Assembly (NCBI GenBank): GCA_028551475.1
Contig: CM052358.1
Coordinates: 7,919,938 to 7,983,937, forward strand
Source of the DNA: Casuarina equisetifolia
Taxonomy: Eukaryota; Streptophyta; Magnoliopsida; Fagales; Casuarinaceae
Direction: 5' to 3'
DNA: 64,000 nt
Part shown: one piece after another, positions 13,701 through 23,550 of the stretch
Layout of the letters: each line of letters starts with the position of its first letter
How positions within the stretch are numbered: the stretch's first letter is position 1
Notes under the pieces: model-generated
Told to the model about the DNA's origin: nothing
The model's database searches: none
What the model saw: only the letters and a program-made list of their open reading frames with translations
Position numbers and translations under genes: made by a program

Positions 13701-15244
13701 TGCAGGTACTTTGAGCCTGGGAATCATGTGAATGTTGTGTCTGATACACAGGAAGGTGCAACTGGTATGGTTGTCAAGGTTGAGCAGCATGTTCTCATAA
13801 TATCATCCGACAACCAAAGAACAAGTAAGTGATACTCATTTGAGATACAATGAGAGCAATATTGTGGACTTCATGATTAGCCTTTTAGCTTGAATAGTAA
13901 TGCAGAAATAATAAAATTATCAATTGTGTTCAGATTCGTGTATTTGCTGTTGATGTGGTGGAGAGCTCTGAGGTAACTTGTGGTGTTACCAGAATTGGAG
14001 AGTATGAGCTTCATGATCTTGTGCTGCTGGAGTAAGACATTTTCATGTGTTGCAGAATCACTTAATTACCTTCTTCTCTTTTAGTTGATATTTGTTGTAC
14101 ATAAGTAGATTTTGTCATTTGCTGTGGACTCATTGGAATTTTTCTCCTTTTATTTTTAAATTTTGGTGCAGTAATTTAAGTTTTGGTGTTATTATTCGAG
14201 TAGAAAGTGAAGCATTTCAGGTGACTAATCTTGTGAGAATCTTGTGAGGATGTTCAAATGCTCAACAGCCTCTTGGGGATGCTTATGTTTAAATTTTCAT
14301 TTAGGTCCTTAAGGGAGTACCTGATAGACCTGAGATTTACCTTGAGCATGCTGGATTTATTTGTGCTAGACATTGCTGTGTTATTGTGGGAGGTCGCGTG
14401 CAAATGGTGATAGAAATGTAAGTGTTTTGCTTTCTTACTGTAGCTTTATTCTTGTTGTTGCTTGATAAGCTTCTAGTTTTTAGTAATTCTTTTTGTATTT
14501 TCTTCTTTTTCCCTGCCATATGTCCTTAGTCAGTTTCTTATATATCTTTTTGTAAATAAAGCATCTTCTTTGTTGTTCTTATATCATTTAGGGTGATTCA
14601 TACTCGAGACTCGCCAATCTTAGTTCTCCACCTTGTATTCCACAGTCCCCAGAGAGATTTTCTCGAGGAGGGCCTCCAATTGGCTGTATGTCTTTAATGT
14701 TTGGGGGTCTCTCTTTGCATGTCATTGTGCTTTTAAGAAGTTAGTTTTTCATTCCAACTACTTTATGACATTCCTACTTCTGTGATCAGCTGGTGGAAGG
14801 CATAGGGGTGGAAAAGGGCATGATGGCTTAGTTGTTACCACTGTTAAAATACGCCTTGGTGCCTACAAAGGTTGTCGTGGACGCATTGTTGAAATTAAAG
14901 GCACATCAGTTCATGTTGAGCTGGAATCTCAGATGAAGGTTGTTACAGGCAAGTCTGCTCCTGTAACTATTTTTTGCATTGCTGGCTACTCTATTTCCCT
15001 GGGGTTTTTAACTGTTGTTGTTTGTGCAGTTGATCGCAATTCTATTTCTAATAACGTGGTTGTTTTTACCCCATTTTGGTAAATATCAGTCTTGCTTTAA
15101 TATTTCAGTTGTCTCATAATTCAGAAAATCTTAACACTGCATTTTGTCAGTGATGTGCCTCGCTAGGATATGGGGAGTGAGACCCCCATGCATCCTTCTC
15201 GAACTCCGCTTATCCATATATGACTCCTACGAGAGATCCTGGAG
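7745..15244 (+). pseudogene. Transcription elongation factor SPT5 homologue, intron-containing pseudogene
   Basis: SPT5 (with SPT4, DSIF) travels with RNA polymerase II through its NGN and KOW domains. Exons recognised: ~7745-7848 (acidic tract), 11916-12155, 12279-12425, 12556-12714, 12793-12876, 13024-13091, 13195-13539, 13671-13824, 13934-14031, 14172-14220, 14305-14417, 14592-14685, 14790-14948, 15030-15078 and 15151-15244. Most boundaries keep GT/AG and correct phase. Marker text includes EDVEALERRIQARYA, CLMQKYIDKGSELQIRS, REMTDVLSVESKAIDL, KGDLKNLKGWVEK and YFEPGNHV. Damage: an extra G at 12123-12126; donors changed at 12156 (GC) and 12715 (AT); a lost base near 13338; two bases lost near 13812; about 57 codons missing near 14335; a lost base near 14393; in-frame stops in the last exon. 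The start of the protein and the whole C-terminal repeat region are absent. Retained introns indicate a DNA-level duplicate, not a retrocopy. Confidence 0.9.
10678..10846. repeat. 85-bp tandem duplication inside SPT5 intron 1
   Basis: Copies starting at 10678 and 10763 both read aaagaatccatagtaaaaca and end ctttggtgctttgca, with a few substitutions. They lie within the 4.1-kb first intron of the SPT5 remnant. No gene function is implied. Confidence 0.8.
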
Positions 15245-15928
15245 GTTTGTTCCTTTCAGTCTTGTGGTTTGTTTATGGTATTGTGGAAAACTTAGCAACT
15301 GGGTTATGCTTTTAAGTATAAATTAAATGCCGTTTTCTATTTGATTGTGCTTTAATAACATGCGCTGTATATCAAATCTTAATACATTTTTTGATTGCGA
15401 CATGACAAGATATTAATGATAAAAAAATTGGCAAACAAATTGGCAAGTTCGTAGATGAAACTGTGACTCGTCGCGTCCACGTTTAAACCACAGAATTAAT
15501 TCCAAGCCATGTGGTCGATGAGCTTCTGGAATTTCTAGTCAAGTGGCTTGGGTATGAAACTATGTCCGAACTGTCTCTTGGGTTTGTTGCTTTCCAGTGT
15601 TAGCCGTATATACGGCCCAGAGTTGGTGTTTGACGCCTTCAACCTCTTAAGGATGAATGATATGAAGGAAAATAAGAAGAAAACAGAAAAAAAATCATAG
15701 ATAATCATCATATCTTCCCATGGTAAGCTTTTAACTAGTACATTTTTTTTCTTCTTACGCATACACTTACATGTCTGATTCATCAATTGTGAATGGAGTG
15801 TCATTTGCAATGCTTTTTTTTTTTTTTTAAAAAAAATCTATTTCTATCCATATTCCTTGTTATCTAATTATGTTTCTTTTATGGGTCAAATTTGTTTTAA
15901 TATTTCACCTTAAATTTGACTTCTTCAG
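15245..15928. other. Short gap with a possible chromodomain scrap
   Basis: The SPT5 homology stops at 15244 and the Gypsy LTR starts at 15929. Around 15504-15580 one frame reads SHVVDELLEFLVKWLGYE, which resembles the chromodomain at the end of Gypsy integrases. The rest is T-rich and shows nothing else. The chromodomain reading is weak because only about 20 residues support it. Confidence 0.35.
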
Positions 15929-16385
15929 TCCGGAACGTAGTACCCAGGCGACCAAGGATGCAACTCGTCTGTTGCTGGTGTTTTTCCCTGTAATGGGCCA
16001 TCCACTTGGGTGGTGCCTTGTTTTGTAATTTAGTATGTAGATATTATGTATTTTACGTTACCAAGTATTTCCGTTGCGACCTATCCAAAAATGACCCAGT
16101 TGTATAGAACTTTATCTAGTTGGTCACACGGAGTCTTGTCTAGTTGCTTGTAGCTGTTTGCTTAGCTTGCTTGTAACTTGGATGATTCTCTGGTTCAATA
16201 AAGATGTATATTCAGACTGTTGTTTGTGTGTGCTCTTTACTTATGACCAACCTCCCCACGAAAGTTGCCTCGGGCCTAACCAACTCGTCCCATGACGGCT
16301 TGCAGGTAGTTTGCTAAACGAGTAAAGGCTGACCCAGTTCTCTGCTGAGACCTAGGTGCCGCACGGATCAGCTAAGTCCGTGACA
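15929..16385 (+). repeat. Left (5') LTR
   Basis: It matches 20970-21437 along its length except one A/G difference near 15962, a 13-bp net deletion just after TCCGGA, and loss of the first TGT. It ends with CA at 16384-16385, followed by the primer site. A poly(A) signal AATAAA lies at 16197-16202. Confidence 0.9.
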
Positions 16386-16388
16386 ATT

Positions 16389-16407
16389 GGTATCAAGGAG
16401 CCAGGTT
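16389..16407 (+). promoter_or_regulatory. Primer binding site, initiator tRNA-Met type
   Basis: The sequence just after the LTR reads TGGTATCAAGGAGCCAGGTT. The usual plant site complementary to initiator tRNA-Met lacks the extra AG in the middle, so this copy has a two-base insertion that may weaken priming. Confidence 0.75.
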
Positions 16408-16427
16408 CGCCCAGGACGGACCGAAGC

Positions 16428-19271
16428 ATGGCGTCCGCAGACAGAAGCAACGGACAACCTCCAAAGAAGAAATCAAAACGTGCGGCTCCCTCAAGCAGTA
16501 CGGAGAGTCCTTTGGAGGATAAGTTAAAGACCTTAGAGAAAGAAGTAGAAGCTTCAAGAGCCGAGATAGCGGGGCTAAAAAGCCAAATCGCAGAGCTGAC
16601 ATCAAAATGTTCTACGTTGACACACTTTGAAACTAGGCTTGGCCTAAATGAAGACTTCATCAATCGGATCGAACAGCAGGTGATCGGAGTTTGGGAATCA
16701 GTAACACAGCTTCGGTTGAGACCTAACAATAGTGCTGGACCACCCCACGACGCCCCGAAGCCGGTGTACTATAACGGCAATCGGGATGCTACGGAGATTG
16801 AGAATTTCCTTTGGCACCTAGAACATTACTTTGGGATGACTTATATCCGAGAGGACTCGTTCAAGGTGCAGACCGCAGTTTGTTACCTTGTGGGTAACGC
16901 AAATGCGTGGTGGCGACGAAGATGCACGGAAGCAACAAATGGTGGTGAAGTGATCAACACATTTGAAGCTTTCAAGTCTGCTCTAAAGAAACAATTTATG
17001 CCTCTAAACGTGAATCAGAGGGCATACGACACCCTTCGATTCCTGAATCATACCTCCATTTTAGAGGCGTATGTGAAGGCCTTCACGGAGGCGACTGTGT
17101 ACCTACCGAATATGGAGGAGGAAGGGTTACTATACTTCTTCAAGGTCGGACTTCAGAAGTGGGCCAAGGACGAAGTGGAAAAGAGAGATGTGCGCTCATT
17201 AAGTCAGGCCATCTCGATTGTGGAGTCCTTACGAGATCGTAGGCCTACGGAGTTCAGGGATAGAAGACAACCAACCCGGGGAGAGAACCCTGGAAGTGGG
17301 GCCAACAGAACCCCGATAAATCAAAATAGTGGATACAGAACTCCACCAAACCGCAACGGTGGGAATGGAAACAGGCACGCACCCGTTCAAGGTAGTAGAT
17401 TTAATGGACCTTGCTTCATTTGTAACGGGAATCACATAATGCGTTTTTGCCCCGAGAATCAGAACAGGGCTTTGAATGCTGTAGTGCAAACAGAGACCCC
17501 ACTTACAGACGCGGCGGACACAGGAAATGCAGAAGAATACCCGACTGAGGGGGAACAAATGACGAATTTTCAAGCCTTCAACTCGATGAAGAGTGAAGCC
17601 TCAACATCTGCCGCACGCTCACTGATGTACATCGAGTGCGCGGTCAACGAAAAACTCACCAAAGCATTAGTGGACTCAGGAGCGACGAACAACTTCGTCA
17701 CCCCTGCGGAAGCAAAAAGACTGGGTATGAAAGTGAAAAGGGATGTTGGAGCGCTAAAAACTGTGAACAGCGCACCATGGCCGGTTATTGGAGTTGCCGA
17801 AGATGTGGTGGTCCATGTCGGCAAATGGCGGGGGAAGTTGAATTTTACAGTGGTCACAATGGACGATTACAAGTTCGTTCTCGGACTAGATTTCCTCCGA
17901 GTATCTAGCGCGTCTATCTTTGCCGCGCACAATTGCTTGTGCATTCTCGCAGGTGACATGTCTTCGATGGTCCCAACCCAAGACGTAGGTCAGCCTCATC
18001 AAAGCCTTTCCGCCATGCAATTCAAGAAGAGCATGCGAAAAGGGGGACAAGCCTACCTGGCAGTATTAAAGGAATCGAAGGACGCGAGTACAAAGGAACT
18101 CCCAGAGGTGATAACCGAACTCTTGGCAAAGAACGGGGACGTGATGCCCCCAGAATTACCAAGACAGTTGCCTCCCAGAAGAGAGGTAGATCACAGGATT
18201 GAATTGGAGCCCGGGACGAAGCCGCCCGTCAAAGCTCCGTATAGAATGGCGCCACCTGAGCTGGAGGAGCTTAGGAAACAGTTGAAGTCCTTGCTGGACG
18301 CAGGATACATTCGACCAGCGAAGGCACCCTATGGCGCGCCGGTGTTATTCCAAGCCAAAAAGGATGGGTCTTTACGACTCTGTATCGATTATCGGGCACT
18401 GAACAAGGTGACCGTGAAAAATAAGTATCCCATCCCCTTGATTGGAGACCTATTTGATCGGTTGGGACATGCCCGGTACTTTACTAAGGTGGACTTGCGT
18501 TCGGGCTATCATCAAGTTCGAATTGCAGCTGGAGACGAGCCAAAGACCACCTGCATAACAAGCAATTCACTCGAAGAACACGTGGAACACTTGAAGGTCT
18601 TATTCCAGGTGTTGCGCGAGAATCAACTGTATCTTAAAAGGGAGAAGTGTTCGTTTGCCCAGGAAGAAGTTCATTTCTTGGGCCACGTGATTAGCCAGGG
18701 CACCCTGCGGATGGACTCTGCTAAGGTAAGAGCCATCCAAGATTGGGAAGCCCCCTCGAAAGTTACAGAATTGAGATCCTTCCTTGGGCTAATCAATTAC
18801 TATCGGCGCTTTATTGCAGGGTTCTCCGCGAGGGCAACCCTTTTGACAGATCTATTGAAGAAATCCAATCCGTGGGATTGGACGGAGGTGTGCCAGCAGG
18901 CCTTCGAAAACCTAAAGACTGCGGTAACTAAAGAACCAGTGCTAGCTCTGCCAGACTTCTCAAAGCCGTTTGAAGTACACTCTGATGCCTCTGACTACGC
19001 CATTGGAGGGGTACTCATGCAAGGCCGACATCCCATCGCCTTTGAGAGTCGGAAGCTGAATGACGCAGAGCGCAAGTATACGGTTCAGGAGAAAGAGATG
19101 ACGGCTGTTGTTCACTGCCTCAGGACATGGCGCCACTACCTACTGGGTTCTCAGTTTGTGATCCAGACGGATAACGTGGCCACAAGCTTCTTCCAGACTC
19201 AGAAGAAGTTGTCACCTAAACAAGCCAGATGGCAGGATTTCCTGTCTGAATTCGACTACACCATGGTTTAG
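16428..19271 (+). CDS. Gypsy gag-protease-RT-RNase H polyprotein, ends at premature stop
   Basis: ATG at 16428 (MASADRSNG) is the natural start; the open frame also extends upstream into the LTR, which is not a start. The 947 codons contain: a coiled-coil gag stretch (about 30-80), the gag core (about 100-290), a zinc knuckle [13 protein letters not shown] (329-341), protease with DSGA (D416), RT (about 600-790) and RNase H beginning [14 protein letters not shown] (about 850). In [11 protein letters not shown] is followed directly by [11 protein letters not shown] near codon 710. The stretch that normally carries the MPFGL and YxDD motifs, roughly 45-50 residues, is gone without a frameshift. 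Polymerase activity is therefore not expected. The frame stops at TAG 19269-19271, just before the conserved KPGK...ADALSRK link to integrase. Confidence 0.92.
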   Translation: MASADRSNGQPPKKKSKRAAPSSSTESPLEDKLKTLEKEVEASRAEIAGLKSQIAELTSKCSTLTHFETRLGLNEDFINRIEQQVIGVWESVTQLRLRPNNSAGPPHDAPKPVYYNGNRDATEIENFLWHLEHYFGMTYIREDSFKVQTAVCYLVGNANAWWRRRCTEATNGGEVINTFEAFKSALKKQFMPLNVNQRAYDTLRFLNHTSILEAYVKAFTEATVYLPNMEEEGLLYFFKVGLQKWAKDEVEKRDVRSLSQAISIVESLRDRRPTEFRDRRQPTRGENPGSGANRTPINQNSGYRTPPNRNGGNGNRHAPVQGSRFNGPCFICNGNHIMRFCPENQNRALNAVVQTETPLTDAADTGNAEEYPTEGEQMTNFQAFNSMKSEASTSAARSLMYIECAVNEKLTKALVDSGATNNFVTPAEAKRLGMKVKRDVGALKTVNSAPWPVIGVAEDVVVHVGKWRGKLNFTVVTMDDYKFVLGLDFLRVSSASIFAAHNCLCILAGDMSSMVPTQDVGQPHQSLSAMQFKKSMRKGGQAYLAVLKESKDASTKELPEVITELLAKNGDVMPPELPRQLPPRREVDHRIELEPGTKPPVKAPYRMAPPELEELRKQLKSLLDAGYIRPAKAPYGAPVLFQAKKDGSLRLCIDYRALNKVTVKNKYPIPLIGDLFDRLGHARYFTKVDLRSGYHQVRIAAGDEPKTTCITSNSLEEHVEHLKVLFQVLRENQLYLKREKCSFAQEEVHFLGHVISQGTLRMDSAKVRAIQDWEAPSKVTELRSFLGLINYYRRFIAGFSARATLLTDLLKKSNPWDWTEVCQQAFENLKTAVTKEPVLALPDFSKPFEVHSDASDYAIGGVLMQGRHPIAFESRKLNDAERKYTVQEKEMTAVVHCLRTWRHYLLGSQFVIQTDNVATSFFQTQKKLSPKQARWQDFLSEFDYTMV

Positions 19272-20822
19272 AAGCCAGGGAAGATCAATGTGGTGGCTGA
19301 TGCCCTTAGCCGGAAGATGGAACTAGCGGCTTTGAGCGTAGTGGAGAGCGATTTGATATCTCTGATCAAAGAAGGGATGAGCCACGATCCAGTGGCTAAG
19401 CAACTAGTACAGCTGGTCGAAGAAAGAAAGACGAAGCAATTCTGGATGGAAGACGAATTGCTCTACACAAAGGGACGTCGCCTTTATGTTCCGAAGTGGA
19501 AAGACCTTCGCCGTAGGCTCATTGGCGAGCATCATGACACGTTGTGGGCAGGACACCTCGGACAAAGGAGGACGAGGGCTCTTCTAGAAGCCTCGTATTA
19601 TTGGCCAGATATGCGAGACCAAGTCGAATTGTTTATGAAGACTTGTCTCGTTTGTCAACAAGACAAGCCTGAGAGGAGGGCTCCCGCAGGACTACTGGAG
19701 CCGTTACCGATACCGACTCGGCCTTGGGAAAGCATTTCCATGGACTTCATCACTTGCTTACCCAAGTCGGAGGGGTGTTGCTCGATCCTTGTGGTGGTAG
19801 ATCGTCTGTCTAAGTATGGAACTTTTATACCGGCTCCTATGGAATGCACCGCAGAAGTGGCGGCTTGGCTTTTCTTCAAACATGTGGTGAAATACTGGGG
19901 ACTTCCCCGGAATATCGTGAGTGACCGTGATCCTCGGTTCACTAGTCGGCTCTGGAAGGAACTATTTGGGCTTTTGGGCTCGGAACTTAGGTTCTCCACG
20001 GCTTTTCATCCACAAACCGATGGGCAGACAGAGAGGGTCAACAGCTTAGTGGAGTTATACTTGAGGCACTTTGTTGGGGAGAACCAGAAGAATTGGGTGA
20101 AATTCTTGGATGTGGCTCAATTCTCCTACAACCTACAGACGAGTGAGTCGACTAACAAGAGCCCTTTTGAGTTGGTAACAGGGCAACAACCGTTGACCCC
20201 GCCGACCATAGAGGCCAAAGCGTCCAAGCAGTGTTACAGTGCACACGAGATCGCGAGATCTTGGAGTAGAAACGCCGATCTAGCGAAGTCATACATAAAT
20301 AAGGCAGTCAAAAGAATGAAGAAGTGGGCCGATGTAAAGCGGAGGCCAGCTGCCTACAACATTGGAGATCAAGTTCTAGTAAAATTTCTGCCCTACCAGT
20401 ACAAGGCTTACCGACCTCTCCATGAGGGCTTGGTGAGAAAGTATGTCGGACCGTTTGAGATTCTGGCGAAGGTTGGGAAGGTGGCTTACCGGCTACTCCT
20501 CCCAGCCACACTTAGAATTTACCCAGTTTTCCATGTCAGTATGCTGAAACCGTTCCATGCCGACAAGGTGGAACCCCAGAGGAACCAGTCTAAGCGGGCC
20601 CCTCCTGCTATGCTGGTGTCATTCGATGGAGAGGTGGAAAAGATTGTAGGGGACCGCATCTTCCGCAAGAAGCGATCCATACCGAAGAGGCAGTTTCGAG
20701 TGAAGTGGAAGGGCAGACCTGACACAACCATTTCTTGGCAGAACGAGGAGGACTTATGGCAATTCAGAAATCTAATTGATGAATATCTAGACGCGGCAGG
20801 AGCGCCGCCACCTGAAGACTGA
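19272..20822 (+). CDS. Gypsy integrase with chromodomain (pol continuation after stop)
   Basis: This is the same frame as the upstream polyprotein after one TAG codon, so it would need readthrough or trans supply. ADALSRK near the start marks the RNase H-integrase link. The HHCC zinc finger begins with His at residue 87 (counting from 19272) and includes CLVCQQDK. The catalytic triad is complete: D158 (SMDFI), D218 (SDRDPRF) and E254 (QTERVN), with the DD35E spacing. The C-terminal part has the GPFEIL and YPVFHVSMLKPF blocks and ends in a chromodomain (FRVKWKGRPDTTISWQNEEDL). Integrase cuts LTR ends and joins them to host DNA; chromodomains are thought to direct insertion to marked chromatin. 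It looks intact apart from the upstream stop. Confidence 0.92.
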   Translation, partial: KPGKINVVADALSRKMELAALSVVESDLISLIKEGMSHDPVAKQLVQLVEERKTKQFWMEDELLYTKGRRLYVPKWKDLRRRLIGEHHDTLWAGHLGQRRTRALLEASYYWPDMRDQVELFMKTCLVCQQDKPERRAPAGLLEPLPIPTRPWESISMDFITCLPKSEGCCSILVVVDRLSKYGTFIPAPMECTAEVAAWLFFKHVVKYWGLPRNIVSDRDPRFTSRLWKELFGLLGSELRFSTAFHPQTDGQTERVNSLVELYLRHFVGENQKNWVKFLDVAQFSYNLQTSESTNKSPFELVTGQQPLTPPTIEAKASKQCYSAHEIARSWSRNADLAKSYINKAVKRMKKWADVKRRPAAYNIGDQVLVKFLPYQYKAYRPLHEGLVRKYVGPFEILAKVGKVAYRLLLPATLRIYPVFHVSMLKPFHADKVEPQRNQSKRAPPAMLVSFDGEVEKIVGDRIFRKKRSIPKRQFRVKWKGRPDTTISWQNEEDLWQFRNLIDEYLDAAGAPPPED

Positions 20823-20952
20823 AGACTTGCGGTGAAGATTGAAGACCGGCCGGAAGTACGAGTCGGAAGTCGTTAGGGTCAGGTGAGCCAAGGACAACGC
20901 TCGATGAACCTCACCCTCGGGGCCTGCACAGCGACGAGGGCGTCGCTAGATT

Positions 20953-20966
20953 TAGGTGGGGGAGAT
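20953..20966 (+). promoter_or_regulatory. Polypurine tract
   Basis: The run taggtgggggagat sits directly before the right LTR TGTTCCGG. This is the expected plus-strand priming site for reverse transcription. Confidence 0.8.
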
Positions 20967-21437
20967 TGTTCCGGACTGGAAGTACGAGCCGTAGTACCCA
21001 GGCGACCAAGGATGCAGCTCGTCTGTTGCTGGTGTTTTTCCCTGTAATGGGCCATCCACTTGGGTGGTGCCTTGTTTTGTAATTTAGTATGTAGATATTA
21101 TGTATTTTACGTTACCAAGTATTTCCGTTGCGACCTATCCAAAAATGACCCAGTTGTATAGAACTTTATCTAGTTGGTCACACGGAGTCTTGTCTAGTTG
21201 CTTGTAGCTGTTTGCTTAGCTTGCTTGTAACTTGGATGATTCTCTGGTTCAATAAAGATGTATATTCAGACTGTTGTTTGTGTGTGCTCTTTACTTATGA
21301 CCAACCTCCCCACGAAAGTTGCCTCGGGCCTAACCAACTCGTCCCATGACGGCTTGCAGGTAGTTTGCTAAACGAGTAAAGGCTGACCCAGTTCTCTGCT
21401 GAGACCTAGGTGCCGCACGGATCAGCTAAGTCCGTGA
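20967..21437 (+). repeat. Right (3') LTR
   Basis: It begins TGTTCCGGACTGGAAG and is the more complete copy at its start. The terminal CA seen after the left LTR is missing: after GTCCGTGA the sequence changes to a T run. A poly(A) signal AATAAA lies at 21251-21256. Confidence 0.9.
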
Positions 21438-22058
21438 TTTTTTACATATATGTAGGAATTCATTGAATTTACATAGAATAATAAGAAGGTACTGTGCATT
21501 AATTAATAGGCAAAACAAGTGTTCTTTGCGCACTATGTCCAACAATTTGAATGGGTCAACCTGCACATCTGCTCTTTCGAACGTCAAATTTATTTGCATA
21601 TTTTTCTTTTGTACTTAGTGTGTATACATATTGCTCATAATGATGAAGTGTAATATTTTTTGATTGATGGAAATCAGAAAACTTCCAAAAATGTTTAACA
21701 AGCTTCCATTCAATATTTCGAAACATGTTTACAATGTCCATATATGTTCTTCTTTCTCTTACCTACCAATAAACTTGAAGATTTACATCTTCTATTATCC
21801 TTTGTGTCCACTAAATCATGAACCTATTAATTAAGGTTGAAATTAGGAAAACTGAAGAATTGCTAGATAAAAAACTAATAAACTAAGAAGGACGAGCTTT
21901 GTTGAATGCTGTGATTCCAATTTTATCAGCTAAGCATATAAGCCATGGAAACAAGCCACACATTTAGTTGATCTCGTAGACGTGGGTGTGACATTTTTAT
22001 AGGAGGATTCCATATGGATTGGTCCCACTAATTCTTTGTTTTTCTCTTAAAATTTCAA
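21438..22058. other. Flank, nothing recognised
   Basis: AT-rich sequence between the Gypsy element and the malectin fragment. No frame longer than about 60 codons and no repeat structure were recognised. Confidence 0.4.
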
Positions 22059-22160
22059 GGCTTCATTGGCGTTGACTGTGGCAGCAATGAGGATTACGTA
22101 GAGCCGCGAACAAATATTCCTTACATTTCAAAGAGGGGTTTTAATTTGACCACATACTAG
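22059..22160 (+). pseudogene. Malectin-like receptor kinase, N-terminal ectodomain scrap
   Basis: One frame reads GFIGVDCGSNEDYVEP, then RTNIPYISKRGFN, then a stop. This matches the opening of malectin-like ectodomains (a DCG motif followed by an IPY-type strand). Only about 34 codons remain. The matching later part of such a domain is at 7213-7615, so the two may derive from one gene or from related copies. The sequence then runs into the tandem repeat starting near 22137. Confidence 0.55.
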
Positions 22161-23109
22161 TTCCTTGTTAGGTTATTAAGATAATTGAGAATTTGGCCTT
22201 CACAACAAGATTTTAGAACTAGTCTAAGTTGCTTTGTAGGTTTAGCCAAACCATCTACAATAACAAAAGCTCAACCTCAATCAACTTTTACAGGCAACAT
22301 CAGTTGAAGCATTCCATAGATGCTTTCCTCACCTAGCATAGCCTTAACCCGTACTTAAAAGCCTTCCCAGCCGTAAGCCCTACCCTTCTCCCTTATCTCA
22401 TCTCAAATTTATGTTTTTGTTGCATACTTAATACTAAAAGTGTGCTGGAACAACCAACATTACAAATACAAAGTTGTGTTGTTTAAGCATCCAAAATATT
22501 GGAATTTAATTTTTTGCACCATTTTTATGGGTGTTTATGAGCTTGTTCGCATGAAAAGAATCTTCTAAGCATATGGGTACTATTACCTTAAAAGACTCGA
22601 TTTCATGGTAGTGCATCTATTGTCAAGTGAGCTGACTGAATTATATTGATTGAAAAAGTAGATGATGCATGCAATTTACAAACATTCTTAGTTTTTCCAA
22701 AATTTCAAAGGAAGTTCATGGCCTATGGGTTTTAAACTTGACCACATACTAATTTCCTGCTTGACTATTGGGATGATTGGGAATTTGGCCTTCAAAATGA
22801 TGTTTTAAAACTAGTCTAAGTTATTTTGTAGGTTTAGCCAAAAGGAAGTTCATCAGCACCTTTTGGATCTCGTCTTAGATTTGTGACATTATCAGAGTGA
22901 CAAATGTATCCTGACTATAAAATTAAACTTAACCTTCTAAGTTATGCTCAAAGGCCTCTACAACTGCAAAGTCTTACCTTTTCTCTCATTTCATCTCCTT
23001 TTACATGTCTTCTTCATGATTGCTTAATCTGTTCTTGAAGAAGCCATCCTTATATCCTTTTTCTTAGCCTTTCTTTTTTTGACCTTCATGCCATATCTAT
23101 TTAAGTTTT
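22137..23109. repeat. Tandem repeat array, left part (unit about 0.8 kb)
   Basis: Blocks occur in the order x (22137-22255), y (22335-22505), z (22505-22728), x again (22728-22846) and w (22846-23109). The second x repeats the first: gaccacatacta followed by gaatttggccttca and aggtttagccaaa. The same y-z-x-w series recurs after 27125. No coding function is visible. The array is cut at 23110 by the LTR of a Gypsy element. Confidence 0.75.
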
Positions 23110-23550
23110 TGTTAGGATTGGGCTTCTAGAAGGCTAAAGATAGGATATGATATGACCAAGATAGGATAAAATATGATTTAAGATAAGATATAGTTTGAAT
23201 TGAAGTAGGATTTCTATTAAGAAGCTAAGTTCGAATCAAAGTAGGATTTCTATTATATCTATAAAAGGAATCCTCTACCTTCATAAAGGATCATAAAAAA
23301 ATTTATTATCTTATTATCATTAAGTTCTTTAGTCTTAGCCTTAGATTTATATTGCTTTCTTAAGAGTAGTTACAATAGTTTTATAGTCATACTGTTATTA
23401 TTTGGATTATTGTTCTTTGTGGAAATTATCTTGAGACTTTTGGTATGATTATCATTCTTCTAGAGTGATTTATGTTAATAAACGAAGTATTCTTCCATTT
23501 AGGGTTTCTTATGTTCTAAAGTGTGGAATTTGAGAACTCTTATCCTGACA
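23110..23550 (+). repeat. 5' LTR of the decayed Gypsy element
   Basis: It begins TGTTAGGATTGGGC and ends CTGACA immediately before a primer site. A TATA-like tataaaagg near 23260 fits a retrotransposon promoter. No matching right LTR exists in the window, so the borders rest on the TG/CA ends and the primer-site position. Confidence 0.65.

Larger units (their letters stand above)
15929..21437 (+). mobile_element. Ty3/Gypsy chromovirus (Galadriel-like), young but defective
   Basis: Order is LTR, tRNA-iMet-type primer site, gag, protease, RT, RNase H, integrase, chromodomain, purine tract, LTR: the plant chromovirus layout. Support for a Galadriel-like lineage is the CX2CX3HX4C zinc knuckle and the PKTTC text after the [14 protein letters not shown] block; lineage is inference. 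The two LTRs differ by one substitution plus a 13-bp net deletion and terminal changes in the left copy, so insertion was recent. Defects: the central RT block is missing in frame near 18558, and a TAG at 19269 splits pol. No target-site duplication is visible because both outer ends are altered. It lies 0.7 kb after the SPT5 pseudogene. Confidence 0.92.

Noticed and set aside
15929..15960. tRNA-like sequence
   Set aside because: No cloverleaf; it is LTR sequence present twice.
16356..16427. Upstream extension of the Gypsy polyprotein into the LTR
   Set aside because: It begins with GTG inside the LTR and crosses the primer site; ATG at 16428 is the natural start.
18743..18931. Frames inside the Gypsy pol on other phases
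   Set aside because: Shadows of the long polyprotein.
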